This document shows, piece by piece, positions 23,945 to 35,249 of a stretch of 64,000 nt of DNA (positions are counted from its first letter, which is position 1; the number at the start of each line of letters is the position of its first letter). The notes under the pieces were generated by a model. That model made no database searches. It saw nothing but the letters and a program-made list of their open reading frames with translations, and was not told the DNA's origin. The DNA comes from Ryuthela nishihirai (lineage: Eukaryota; Arthropoda; Arachnida; Araneae; Heptathelidae), in NCBI GenBank assembly GCA_038380435.1, contig JAWZYU010000019.1:17757801-17821800 (forward strand), given 5' to 3'. Position numbers and translations under genes: made by a program.

Positions 23945-25135
23945 GACTCATTCAAGAACTTTTGATAGTTTTTATTTTTATTTTTATATTAATATTTATA
24001 TTAATTTTTTTAAATTTTTATAAGGAATTTAAACAGTCTATGTTCTTTAGAAAAATAATTAGTAGATTATAGTATATGGGTTTAAGTGCTTTTTCTTTGG
24101 TTCAAGGATTGATTGAAAGTTAAATTGATTAGTTTTATGTTTTCTGAGTTTTTGGAAGTATTTATTTCTTTCGTCTGTAAATTCTTTACATTGAAAAATT
24201 ATGTGTTCTATTTCTTGTGGTTCATTACATTTTAGACAATTTGGTGAATTTATTTTATTCATTTCAAAGAGCATGGTTTTTGTCATTGCTAGACTGGGCT
24301 TTGATTCTTAATATTATGCTAATTTTTTTGTAATCCATAATTGTTGAATTTATTAATTTTATGTGAAATTAAGTCACACACATGTGTGTGTGACTTACAT
24401 ATGTGGAATACCAATTTTGAAGTGTACTGTTCATGTGTTTTTTATTGAAGTTTTTATGTAGGAGAAAATGATATGGGGAATTCATAGAATGGTTCAGGTT
24501 TTTTGCACTTTTTGCTAAAGTGCCTGCAATGTCATTGTATTTTAGATTAATGTGTGAGGGTATCCATTGTATATGCAATATGTTGTGTTGTTGTATATGG
24601 TTGTACATTAATGTGTAAGTGTCATTTATGAAAATATTATAATTACTTTTAAATGGATTATCTTTTAAAATACCTAAAGAGATCTTGCTATCAGTCAAGA
24701 TTACACTATTTTTGTTGGAGAATTGGAGAGCCCAGTTTATTGCTAGTATGATAGCTGTCAATTCAGCAGCAATGAGGACGGAAGTAGGAAAATCAAATTT
24801 AAATTGAATTCAAAGTTGTTTCTTGGACAGTAAAATTCCCCAGATGTTATTGTTTTTTCAAAATTCTGAGATCAATCTGTATAAATTTATATGTAGTTTT
24901 TGTAGTTATGTTCTATGTGGGTTTCTGATAGAAGTTTAAGCGTTGATTTATCTGAGGGATTTTTTGAATGAATTCCAGGAATATTCTTAGATAATACTGG
25001 AAGGGTTGATATCCATATTGGAAAGTTGGTTAAAAAGTCTCCACTGGTATTTTTGTTCATTATTTCTGTTACTTTTTGTTTCTCGTGGAAGTTATTTAAT
25101 GCGATGTCTGGCAAGTAGTTTATTATGACTAATTA
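23945..25135 (-). mobile_element. RNase H-bearing LINE, 3' end only
   Basis: On the minus strand, from 25114 down: a poorly conserved linker, then an RNase H domain (AIILAINWAL, VILTDSKISLGIL, ILHIQWIPSH) at 24761-24369, then a zinc-binding tail (CLKCNEPQEIEHIIFQC) at 24286-24059. This order (RT, RNase H, CCHC-type tail) is that of I/R1-like LINEs and resembles the element at 49024-50040. The RT is lost by 5' truncation. The 3' tail is A-rich (ttttatttttattttta on the plus strand near 23970). Several frame breaks make it inactive. Confidence 0.8.
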
Positions 25136-25139
25136 TTTG

Positions 25140-25930
25140 GCTAAACCACACAGTGTAGAATGATCTTCATTTCCCAATACGAATGGTAATCAATTGTTAA
25201 TTATCCCCAATACGAATGGTAATCAAATAGTTGCGAAAAATTTGAATTTCTCTTAGCTTATAGTTGAGACGATTTGGTGCACATTGATAACGTTGATATC
25301 TTCGTGTTCCTGACGCTCAACGTGTCGCTTCTGAAGGAAGCAGCTGCTTAACTTCGGAGAGCACTTGGGATCGCATGCAGTCTACTTTTACGGAGACTTC
25401 TGAACACTTTTTGTTCGCACCATCTGGTAAATGTTGCGGGAATCTTTTCTTTTCGAAGTCTTAATGCCTCGTGATACGCTCGGCCAATTGCCGTGAGCTA
25501 TAATTTTAACAAAAAAAGAAAGAAACACTTTAATCAAAAAATCGTGTTTCGAGATAACGAAATTAATTTTCAGTGCCTAGAATAACTCCCTAAACTGGAG
25601 GTAATTAAGAAAAATATTTCTAGCATCTTTATTATATAAATTAATGATTCAGTTATTTCCCCAATTGAAAGCAAAAACAGAATTTTTACATGCAATATAG
25701 CTTGTTCTTTGCATAAATTCGAAAATTAAACTAGGAAACAGGTCGCTCACGTTATAGGCGAACGAATATTAACATCACGGCTAGCAAGATAACGCTAATA
25801 ATTAAATTTAAACAAAAGAAACTGACATAACAACTTTATTAGGTTCCAAGGCAAATGCAAAATGCTGGTTGGAATGTTATGTTGAATAAAAGAACACAAA
25901 ACTTTAGATATTGAGAGATATCAATATAAA
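25140..25930. other. Region without recognisable gene
   Basis: It contains a short direct duplication of cccaatacgaatggtaatca (about 25176 and 25206). Otherwise nothing is supported. Confidence 0.5.
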
Positions 25931-25959
25931 AAGTTTTCGACATAAAAGTGCATAAATAT

Positions 25960-26715
25960 AAATGTTCAACAATATGAAGGGCGTCGATACTAAATTTTAA
26001 TCAATGCAAAATAAAGTCTATAATACATATTTATATATCAATGCAAATACTGTCGATACTAAGCTTTAGCCAATATAAAATGACGTCGATATTAACTCTT
26101 TATCACTGTGAAATGGCTACGATATCAAAACTTTATCAATATAAAATGCAGTTGATATTAAACTTTAATCAGTATAAAATGACGTAGATATTAAAATCTT
26201 TATCAATATAATTTACTATAGATATTAAATACTATAGATATTAAACTATAACCAATATAAAATGCATCGATAATAAATCCTTATCAGTATAAAATGCCGT
26301 CGATGCTAAACTTTAATCAATATAAAAGGGCTTTGATATCGAAACCTTATCCTGTCTGCTATATTCAACAATACAAAATGTCGTTGATATCAACTTTAAT
26401 CAATATTATATGATGTATATATTAAACTTTATCAATATAAAATGCCGTCGATATTAAATCTTTATGACTATAAAATGATGTCGATATTAAACTTTAATCA
26501 ATATAAGAGGATGCCGATATTAAACTTTACCAATGTAAAATGCCGTCGATATTAAACTTTAATCAATATAAAGTTACTTTAATAATAAACCTTTATCAAT
26601 ATAAAATGCCGTCGATGATAAACCTTTATCAATATAAAATGTCGTCGATATCAAACCATTATCAATGTAAAATGACGTCGATATAAGTTTATACCGATTT
26701 AAGCATGTCGTTATC
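25960..26715. repeat. Satellite-like array, unit about 33 bp
   Basis: About twenty imperfect units around the words aaatgccgtcgatattaaac and tttaatcaatata. Each carries a cgtcgat or cgatatt core at about 33-35 base spacing. Units vary at the g/c positions and show small indels, so the array is old. It ends about 110 bases before a Tc1 element. Confidence 0.85.
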
Positions 26716-26825
26716 ACAGATTAAATAGTTAGCACAGATAGACGACCTCGATATATGTCCATTGAGGTACAAAAAGATGCCATCACTCCTGCCCGGCAGA
26801 CCCCAAACTAGTCCTGTTCCAATAA

Positions 26826-28258
26826 TACACTGCACGACATTGAAATTGCCCCATCCAGAAGTAGTGAGGGGATAGGGGTGAAATGTAGCATACACATAGC
26901 AATACATATTGGCATACCATGATTTAGTTTGCGGTCATCTACAGCGGTTAGAAGATGAGATAATGCAGCGCAATATGACTGCCTCAGTAGGTGGTTGCAT
27001 CGCCGTAAACGGCAATACAGGCAGTAATAAGGCGTGGCATGGAGTCATACAGTCGACGGATATGGTCCTGAGAAATTGCACACCAAACAGTTGACTTGCT
27101 CCCATAATTCATCGAGATTCCGCACTGGCGGGTGAGAGGATTGCACACGTCGTCCAATGTGGTCCCACAGATTTTCTATTGGGGATAAATCTGGAGATCC
27201 TGCTGCTCATGGCAATACTTGAACATGTTACAAACATTGTCTGAAAACCCTAGTAGTGTGTACAAGGGCATTGTCATGCTGGAAAATGGGCTGCTGCATG
27301 CCTCCCAGGAACGGTAACAAAACGGACTGCAGAGCCGCGTTAACATATCGTGCAACTGTCAGTGTTCCCGTGATGCGAACAAGAGGTAACCTGCTGTCAT
27401 ATCCAATAGCACCCCATACATTATGCCTAGCTGATGGGCGGTGTGCCGTTTGTGAACAAAAGTTCAATCTGTCCTCTCACCAGGTTGTCACCATAAACAG
27501 ACCCGTCGATTGTCAGCACCCAGACAGAAACGGGATTCATCACTAAACACAACAGTGTTCTATTCGTGACCCCAGTTCGCACGACTTCGGCACCAATCCA
27601 GACGAGCGCTGCGATGGTTTGCAGTCAATGACAGTCAATGTAACGGTTGCCTAGAGCCCATGTGAGACTCATGCAACCTTCGGTTTACGGTTCGGGTCGT
27701 TATGGGGATGTCCATGTCTGCTGACACAGCCGTCGAATATCGCCTGCAATGCTCTGTAGTGACGAACGAGCATGTCGAACAATGTATCTATCAAGCCGTG
27801 CTGATGTCTGTCGGACGACACCACTCCCTCTGTGACGCACCCTAGAACCTTCATTTTGTCATTGTTGCCAACAGCGTCCAACAGTTCTTGCATCCCGATG
27901 AATATGGGCAACGACACGACGTGTAGACCATCCAGCTTCACATAGGCTTATAATTCTTCCTCTCTCAAAAACATCCAAATGATGATAAACCTGCCAACGG
28001 CGTGTGCCAGGCATATTCGGCCTTCGCTGAACAATTTCCAAGCGGAACTACCTAATCTCAACCGATCGTAGGACTTCCACTTGCATAAACGCAATACCAT
28101 CCCCGTTCCTACTGCATCTTTTATCTCTTGAGCCACACACGTCATTGGCTCCGGATTATCATCATTTGCATATCTCAACTGCGCACACCCACCCTTCTAT
28201 TTCAATGTTTGTACGATATATCCTTCTGGATGGGGCACTTTCAATGTCGAGCAGTGTA
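26826..28258 (-). mobile_element. Tc1-like transposon with both ends, inactive
   Basis: TA-flanked, with TIRs of about 36 bp: left acactgcacgacattgaaat, right reverse complement acactgctcgacattgaaag, both continuing through gccccatccagaag. The minus-strand transposase parts, in order, are the N-terminal HTH (FERGRIISLCEAGWSTRRVV) near 28010-27860, VWGAIGYDSRLPLV and PIFQHDNALVH (second catalytic Asp) at 27430-27240, and SPDLSPIENLWDHIGRRVQ (third acid) near 27190-27140. Several frameshifts separate them. The length of 1,433 bp is close to an intact Tc1 element, so it is a decayed full-length copy. Confidence 0.9.
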
Positions 28259-28259
28259 G

Positions 28260-28905
28260 TATATAATTGCAATTTTAAAATTACACCTAATTTTTTTTTT
28301 TAAAAGCGAGTAGTTCATTTCACATTATTCTATATTATTTTTATATAATCTTAATAACTGAATTTTTCTACTTCATATTTTTTTGAAAGGCAATAAAGAA
28401 AACAAATAATAGATGCGGAACTGAAAAGCAAGCTGTCCACACACTTGGAAACTTGGTGGGAAAATAAAAATTACGACCGGCTGACAAAAGTAGCGCTGCA
28501 AGCAGTGCTGTTCTAGAGATTCTTTATTAGAAGAGAGTGGCCATACGGGTGATTCAACCTGATTGGTCAATCCCAAAGTCAGCCATGTTATTGCCAAATA
28601 GTGCTGTCTTCAAACGATGTGCATTGAAAATGAACGTATAAGACGGATCTTTTGCATCCAGTGTTAATTAGATTCTCTTTTTAGTTTGAAATAGATGCTT
28701 TGTTAGCTTACTTTAACCAAGATGATAATTCCGCAATATTTGGCATCAATAAAGATGTGTTATTTTGAACTTTTTGTGCCTGCTTTAACATTATAATCAA
28801 TTCCTTATTTCTGCTGGAATATATTCGACAACTTGAGCTAAAAGTCTAGGATTTGAAATTTAGCATTATACGCTAAAGTTATTTTATTGTACTTTGAACA
28901 AAATG
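28260..28905. other. Region without recognisable gene
   Basis: Nothing coding was recognised. A 24-base stretch at 28873-28896 recurs exactly at 30135-30158, where it spans a stop codon and polyadenylation signal on the minus strand. Confidence 0.5.
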
Positions 28906-28914
28906 CCTTGCTGT

Positions 28915-29640
28915 CAGGGCCGGAATTTGACTGTCTGAGGCCCTAAACTAAGGTATATTGAAGAGGCTCTAAGCTATTCAAATTTATGAGCCCCCAAAAA
29001 TTCGAAAGTCGAAATATATCTATCTATTCTGATTGAGGGGGACATTAAAAAATACACATGAAAATGATGTGATGAAAACATTATTGTAGCATTGTTAAGC
29101 AAAAATGAACAGCGTTTGCACAGAAGAATAAATATTAAAGAAATTTTCGTAACGCAGTGAAACTTGATATACATTTCAATGAGGTCCCTCATATCGTGAG
29201 GCCTTAAGTTGTAGCTTAGTTAGCTTATGTGTAAGTCCGGCCCTGCTTGCTTGGGGCGGGGGTGGCTCAGTCGGTAGCGCGCCAGGCTCGTAATCTGTAG
29301 TTCCCAGGTTCGAGTCCCAGCTGGGTCAGCGTTGAGATTTATCTCCGCTAAATTCCCCGCCCTGCCCACGGTCAGTAGGGGACTCCGATGGGCTTGGAAA
29401 GGCCGCCGTCCTTCGGAATGGGACGTTAAGCCGTGGCCCCGTGTGCGGGAGAGCCATACCCTGTGCACGTTAAAGAACACGCTGGATGGCCTTGACGGGA
29501 GGCTACCATCTGTCTCCCAACAGCTGTTCTAGTGGGTCCCCTCCCCAACCTTCTCTGAGCCTTCGGGGTCCATGTGACCTGGCCATTTAGCGCATGGTGT
29601 GCAAAAAAGTGCCGCTCAGAGGTAAAACAACCCGGCCCTG
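28915..29640. mobile_element. hAT MITE interrupted by a SINE
   Basis: The left end cagggccggaatttg and the reverse complement of the right end cagggccgg are hAT-type TIRs. A perfect 8-base duplication, cttgctgt, flanks it (28907-28914 and 29641-29648). Without the SINE and its target duplication the element is about 331 bp. The SINE landed in the right TIR, so the last bases of the TIR are present twice. Confidence 0.88.
29252..29631 (+). mobile_element. Full-length tRNA-derived SINE (reference copy)
   Basis: A 380-bp element flanked by a perfect 15-base target duplication, ccggccctgcttgct (29237-29251 and 29632-29646). The 5' head contains RNA polymerase III promoter boxes: box A tggctcagtcgg fits TRGCNNAGYNGG and box B ggttcgagtcc fits GGTTCGANTCC, with tRNA-like spacing. 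The body has no coding role, and the 3' end is cgctcagaggtaaaacaac rather than poly(A). This suggests it borrows the machinery of a LINE with a specific 3' end. About eleven other copies occur in the window. The intact promoter and perfect duplication make this the youngest copy here. Confidence 0.93.
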
Positions 29641-30145
29641 CTTGCTGTTGTTCAGCTGTAAATTGCCATAATAATGCCGAGAAGAGATTTAATAAAAGAG
29701 CTTTGCTAAGGGATCCAGTTCGCCGATCTTTATGCAAAAGTAAAAAAGATTAAATTTTAAATCTATTAATGCAAGTCGTCTTTGCGAGGAAGTTTAGAAA
29801 TATTTCCAGTTATTTCGAAATTTTAGCAGCTGATTTAGGAATTAAAGCTTTCCATTAATGTAAGTTATCAATAAGTGCAGAAAATTTAATTCAAATAACA
29901 AAACAAATGCAAATCATTTTTTTAAAAATTAAACTGGTTATAAGAATAACATAATGGGTTTATGGCAATAAATTTCGGTTGCAAATGTATTGGCCCGGCA
30001 CTGAATGCAATGCCGGGTCAAAACATTTGCCACCGAAAAGCGAATTTACTTTTGTCCTCATTCCTAAAAAAATTATTTTGAGATCGCAAGCGAACTTTTC
30101 TTTGCGTTACAACCGATTTAAAAAAACTGATTAACTAAAGTTATT

Positions 30146-30420
30146 TTATTGTACTTTGTTCCTCCCTTTTTTAGATTTTTTGTCATTACCCTTCCCTTTG
30201 GGTTTTTTTACAGTATCAGAAATACTATGAATTAAATCTAATCCATGTTTTGGGGCAGAGGTTAAATCCTGAATGGCTTCCAAACCGTTGATTTGAGAAG
30301 AGCAATGTTCAGTATATACAAGCTCATTGATGTCTTTCTCAATATAAAATCTTTCCAAAATTGCATCATTAAATTTGTCGCGATCATCTGGTAAAATGGA
30401 GTGAATGTCAGTAGTAGAGT
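30146..30420 (-). CDS. Candidate 3'-terminal host exon, Lys-rich C-terminus
   Basis: The minus-strand open segment runs from about 30420 to a TAA at 30146-30148. It reads as a helical, acidic protein (DKFNDAILERFYIEKDINEL) ending in a basic tail (KKPKGKGNDKKSKKGRNKVQ). The stop overlaps an AATAAA polyadenylation signal (30150-30145). Composition looks protein-like and there is no transposon motif, but no convincing splice acceptor was found at its 5' side and I do not recognise the protein. It could be a terminal exon, a retrocopy fragment or chance. Confidence 0.35.
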
Positions 30421-30429
30421 CCCATTATA

Positions 30430-31190
30430 CGGTACCCCTTTTGCACAGTGCTTCCCCCTATGACGTCACCGGCCACGCCCCCTTATTAATACTTATAACT
30501 GACCACGTCATCTTATTAATATTAGTAATTCATAATTAATAATTCATATTTCATAATCAATAATTAATCAAGACCCCCTTGGTTGACCTGTATTTTTTAA
30601 TTCCCCCTCATTAAAAAAACCCTCCTTATCAAAAGTTCTGCTCCCCTTTATTTTAACTTTATTAAAACCCGTGGCGCCATTTAGTGTATATCATGAGTAC
30701 TATACCTTTAGAAAAGCCCTCTATTTCAGCCATAATTTTTCCAATTTTTTGACTTCCCCTCATTAAGAAAATCCCTTATCAAATGTTCCACCCCCTTTAT
30801 TAAAAACCCTATCAAAACTGCCCCGGTTGACCAACCAGTATTTTCTAATCCCCCGACTTTAAAGACCCCCTAGTTGACCGACCTGTATTATTTAATCCCC
30901 CCTCATTAAAAAAACCCTTATGAAAAGTTCCGCCCCCTATATTAAACACCCCTCACCGATCACAAACTCCCGAATAAGTTCCTTGGTTTCTACCCTCATC
31001 TGAAATTTACCAAGTCCAACTGAACTTTCGGTGGCAAAGTTCAAGGTATCTCTCTCATCCCTTTGGCAGTCATTTTCGATAAATCCGTTATTCATCAAAA
31101 AGTCCTCCCATTTATTAAGAAAACCTTCATTAATTAAAACTCGGCAAAAGTTCCACCCCCTCACATCCTGGGTGGTAGTGTTGAAAGGTT
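30430..31190. repeat. Degenerate C-rich/A-rich repeat region
   Basis: Three or four diverged units share tccccctcattaaaaaa, cccttatcaaaagttc and cgccccctttattaaa, interleaved with ggttgacc and cctgtatttt blocks. At the right end the minus-strand segment 31187-30937 is an uninterrupted frame of about 80 codons starting near RGWNFCRVLINEGF. The repeat words elsewhere look like eroded versions of its first part. The base composition differs sharply from neighbouring DNA. Origin unknown. Confidence 0.5.
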
Positions 31191-31199
31191 AATCCTTCT

Positions 31200-32340
31200 C
31201 GAAATTTCTAGCAACGGTCATCTTGGATTACGTTACCTGCCATGCTGTCGACCTCCCTTTCTTTCCATATCAGACGTGATGTGTTACAACATTAAAACCC
31301 ACTGGCACTCTTGATCGTCGAAAAATTTCGAGATGGGTCCGAAAACTAAGTCCAGAGATGTCACTCATTGACAGCCGTTCTGACTAAACCGCATTGTCAC
31401 CCCTATTTCTACCCCCCTTTGTTTCAGGTCATCACAGGAGATACGGTAGGGAAACAATGTTTTGGAAATAATTTTCAATCCTCTTATCGAAACATCCCAT
31501 CTTCCCTTTATGATTGGTCAGCTATTTTGTAAATAAACAATGTACCTCATCGGAAGAAGACAAACCATTTTGAAATTTCCCTTCACGCCCCTAAACCTCC
31601 AAGTGTTGTGCCTCTCTTATTAAAATTAATCTCCATTGGGTTGAAGGATGTTGCCATCAGATATCTGTGTTCACACATATTCTGAACTGCACTTTCCGCG
31701 TCAGGACTTGTTTCGGAATGATAAAAGTGATTTTACGTTAAATTCTTATTTCTGCCGAGTCTCAATTTATTATTCTCCGCATTTTCATCGAATCACAGAT
31801 AAAAAGTTCCCTCTTCCTTACAAATTTCAATCATCTCCCAATTCCTCTACTAAGTCACTTCAAAGACATAGTGATTGCAAAAGAATAATCAATAAAACTA
31901 ACTTTTTTAATTTCCGTATATCCGTTACGCGACTGGGTCACAAGTTTAAAACTTTTTATTCCTAATACTTATTACCGCTGCATCCTTACCACAAGATGCA
32001 AAATATTCTTTCCTACGAAGTAATGTTACGCAGTAGCAATCTATAACAAAATATTATTTCTTCCTCGGAAGAAAAATCAGCTAATTGTTTGAAAGTAAGA
32101 TATCATTTTTTTTTTTAAATCTGTAATTCTAAACGCTCTCACAGTTTTTATAAATCGTCTTTTAATCAATTTACCAGCGAACGTGTGATCCTATGACTCA
32201 CGTTGTGAATCCTATGAATCACGTTTATTTCGCGTTGCGACCTCTCGGTTAGTACACGTGTGTGCATTACTCTTTACAAGGTCAGTTGTTTTCATTGGGT
32301 AAAAATAATTCTGTAATGAATTTTGTACGCGGCAGAATGC
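31200..32340. other. Region without recognisable gene
   Basis: A 105-codon plus-strand open frame at 31648-31965 shows no motif. No repeat ends were recognised. Confidence 0.45.
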
Positions 32341-32351
32341 TATAGAAAGTA

Positions 32352-32429
32352 AGGAATGCTAAATTTAGAAAACAATTCATACGTTGAGTATCCTCAACGT
32401 ATGAATTGTTTTCTAAATTTAGCATTCCT
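32352..32429. repeat. Perfect 37-bp hairpin with 4-nt loop
   Basis: Arms 32352-32388 and 32393-32429 are exact reverse complements around the loop tatc. Neither arm has an obvious copy elsewhere in the window. It may be a templated inverted duplication from replication fork switching, a small-RNA precursor or an assembly artefact. Confidence 0.92.
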
Positions 32430-32944
32430 AATTACCTTGATACCCTTGCGGTTCTGCTTACGGTGCGTAAAACATCTAACTTTGGTTCTACATCCAAGTC
32501 CAACATGAATGTATGTTAATGGTGTAGGGGATATTAGTTTTAACAAATAGTATAAAATACACTCATACACTAAGCTACTATAAAAATAATACACTTAATA
32601 AGTCTCACTCGATCGATATACTGAAAACAACTCTCAACTTACCTGAGCTATTCCATCGAAATTTTATTTGCAGCTGGAGTGATCGTCAAAATTTAGCAAA
32701 TACTTCAGCGATTATATCAGTATATCTATGGAACAAGCTACATGAGAAAGCTTCTTCGATTCGGTAACATAAAAATCCGCCTAACTAAAAATTTGCAGGA
32801 ATAATTTAAAAGTACAAACCTCAGCAATAAGTTTTGAATATTTACTACTGTTCAGTGACACCGGTGAAAACGAATTTTTCCCTTATGAAGAAAAGCAACA
32901 CTGATATTTGATTTTTTTTTTTTATATTTGATATTTTGATATTT

Positions 32945-33517
32945 GATTTTCATGCAAAAAGTCCTAGGTTTCGAACAAGATCATTTAGTTCATTTGCTGA
33001 TTCAGATGAGACTCATCTAACTTTTTAGGGGTGTATGTAGGATCGGAATCTGTATGTGCCTCAAAGTCTTCCTCTGATGAATGGGAATCCATCTCCTCCC
33101 AGTTAGTTGGAGGTGTTGGTGTAGGAATATCTTCTACATGAGGAACTGGCCTTATGACTGAAAGCACATTTTGATATTGTATTTTGCTTTTGTTCTTTTT
33201 TGAAAAGCACGACACTTTAGTTAAACAAAAATAGAAATCATGCAAATGACTAGTTGGCTAATTCCAAATCATTGGAATTGCAAAGAGCATGGATTTTATC
33301 TTACCTTTCTCAACTATTCACTCAAAGCAACAATGCACGAAATGCAGCACACATGTGGAGCCCATGTTTTGTCCTGATCTCCAACATGACATCCAAAATA
33401 CAAGTTATAGGCAATATTTGTCAGAGAACGACCCTGGGATTTTAAAATATAATTTCCACACACATAACAAAATTTATCTGGCACAATAACACATTTACGA
33501 TGCTGACTTTGTGCCAT
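32945..33517 (-). pseudogene. Cys-rich arthropod protein family pseudogene
   Basis: From 33517 down on the minus strand: an N-terminal Cys domain with KFCYVCGNYI and, about 25 residues on, GDQDKTWAPHVCCISC. After a stop and frame change come FAIPMIW and HDFYFCLTKVSCFSKKNKSK, IRPVPHVEDIPTPTPP and an acidic stretch (EEMDSHSSEEDFEAHTDSD). In another frame ELNDLVRNLGL follows near 32970. This order matches an uncharacterised zinc-binding family seen repeatedly in arthropod gene predictions, usually in many copies and of unknown function. Stops after VALSE and MIWN and at least two frameshifts make this copy a pseudogene. The assignment is from memory of the family pattern. Confidence 0.75.
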
Positions 33518-33988
33518 TTAAATGCCAAAATTCACTCTTCAAGGTACAGCACATGTTCCTCCTATAATGAAAACAACAAATGGCGGTCTGAGGTTAGATT
33601 ACGTTACATGTTTTCTCCCACTTCGCAATCAGTGTTTCTAGCCACAAAAAGTAAAATATCCAGTATCTCCCAGTTGCCTGGAAGTGTTAAGTATAGGAAG
33701 ATTCTAACACGAGTCAAAATTACCAATAACATAAAAACGTGGCGTGCTAGCCATTTTTTAAGGCCAGATCTGACATCAGCACTTGAAAAATAGTTAAAGG
33801 CAGTTATAAAATCCTTGTAAACCAGTGTTATTAAGGATTACTTTAGGAACTTTACTTAAGAAACCATTTTAGGTAAAATACCAAAAATCCTCAATCTAAG
33901 AAATGTTGAAATGAAGTTTATTTTTATTCGTTTTCGCTACTTAAGGTTCTTTAAAGTACTTTTCAGAAATGTTTCCTATTCCTTCCAG

Positions 33989-34132
33989 TCCAAAGTGCGG
34001 GAATTGGGGAAGAAATGCGAATTAGAAAGTGTTCTCCATGAAGAACTGAGTTTGGAAATCCAAGCATTGCAGCGATTGCAAACTAGTTACCTGGAACACT
34101 TCGTGGTCTCAGACTTCAGAGGCGAGTGCTAA
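33989..34132 (+). CDS. Candidate coiled-coil terminal exon
   Basis: A strong splice acceptor (cctattccttccag, AG at 33987-33988) is followed by an open frame of about 47 codons. It begins SKVRELGKKCELESVLHEEL, continues as an amphipathic helix rich in Glu, Leu and Gln, and ends in TAA at 34130-34132. The composition and acceptor fit a last coding exon of a coiled-coil host protein on the plus strand. No upstream exon could be linked and the protein is not recognised. Confidence 0.4.
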   Translation, partial: SKVRELGKKCELESVLHEELSLEIQALQRLQTSYLEHFVVSDFRGEC

Positions 34133-34914
34133 TATTTGTCTATTCTCTATGTTGACTTTATTTTATCAGGGCATTCTATGTCATGTAAGTGTTTGTATAA
34201 AAGAAGCAACGGTTAAGATTTATTTTTCTTTTATAAACAGACGATTCTTCTTAAATAATGCTTTTATAATTGTTTAGTCCCCTAAAATTCTCTGTGGTAG
34301 GAAAATTTACACCATGTAAATAAGCCAACCGGAGGACTATTGGTTTGAAACATGGATCACCCAAGACCAGGTGTGACCAGCATTTTCCTACAGTGTAATG
34401 GATATTGATCCTTATACTATGATGGATATTGATCCTTATACTATGATGGAAATGTGCTATATATATATATATTATGTTCAGTCAAGTGATAATTAATATT
34501 GAGTCTAGTGTTAATCCAGTGATAATTAAATCGGAACACTTGCTCAAGGGTGAAACGAATTAAAGTGCCACCTGCCTGACCAATTTTCATCACTTTAGTT
34601 TCTCTCTGTCACCAACACCTTACCAGTCTCATCAACAGCTCCAATGAAAGTAATTTTTAGTGGTGTATTAAAACTTTTTAACTCGTTTTTCATCCTGCTC
34701 TTTTCATTGTTCAGAAGTCATCACGTGAATGGCCACAAAATAAGTTTTCAAGATCCATAAACAAAGAAGTCACTGAATTATTTTATTCTCTATCTTCCTA
34801 CTACGCTTCTACCTATATCCGAAGTTAATATAAACAATTGGTAATAATAAATTAAAAAATTACATTTTAATGAAATAGAGAATTAATTATCATTTTTTTC
34901 CTTACTAGATTTCC

Positions 34915-35170
34915 AGCGAGATAATTTTTTCACGTCACCAAAAGTGAAGTAGATCCCCTTGCATCCAGTTCTCTTCCAAGTGGCCCTTCCAGCATCCCAA
35001 CTTCTGTTCCTTTTGTTCCAGTCTCCCCCTCTTCCTCCTCCTCCACCACCACCATCCTTCGAGATCAGACTCCTCCAAAGGCAACAGCTTCCTCTCCTTG
35101 TGCTTTCCATTCAAGTTCTTACCTCGCAGAAGGTGACTGGTTTTGTAGCTTGCTTACTTTGTTTCCGCTT
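34915..35170 (+). CDS. Possible Ser/Pro-rich host exon (weak)
   Basis: In one plus-strand frame an open segment reads Ser/Pro/Thr-rich (SLPSGPSSIPTSVPFVPVSP, then a run of Ser and Thr) and ends YLAEGDWFC. The last residues resemble the start of a RanBP2-type zinc finger, but the later cysteines are not present in frame. A gcagaag/gtgact junction could be a splice donor. Polypyrimidine bias can create such frames by chance, and the opposite strand is also open with a Gly run. Low support. Confidence 0.22.
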
Positions 35171-35229
35171 TTCTAATAACATGCAACAAAATGGGCCAAG
35201 TGATGCAAACGAGCCCGTAAAAAAATAAA

Positions 35230-35249
35230 GGGGGGGGGGGGGGGGGGGG
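35230..35249 (+). repeat. Homopolymer of twenty G
   Basis: An uninterrupted run of G in an AT-rich context. Shorter G or C runs occur at about 4600, 41933, 43170, 52528 and 53003. Such runs can form quadruplex DNA and are also prone to sequencing error. Confidence 0.9.

Noticed and set aside
29268..29335. tRNA-like head of the SINE as a genuine tRNA
   Set aside because: It continues without a terminator into the SINE body, has a 15-bp target duplication and many dispersed copies.
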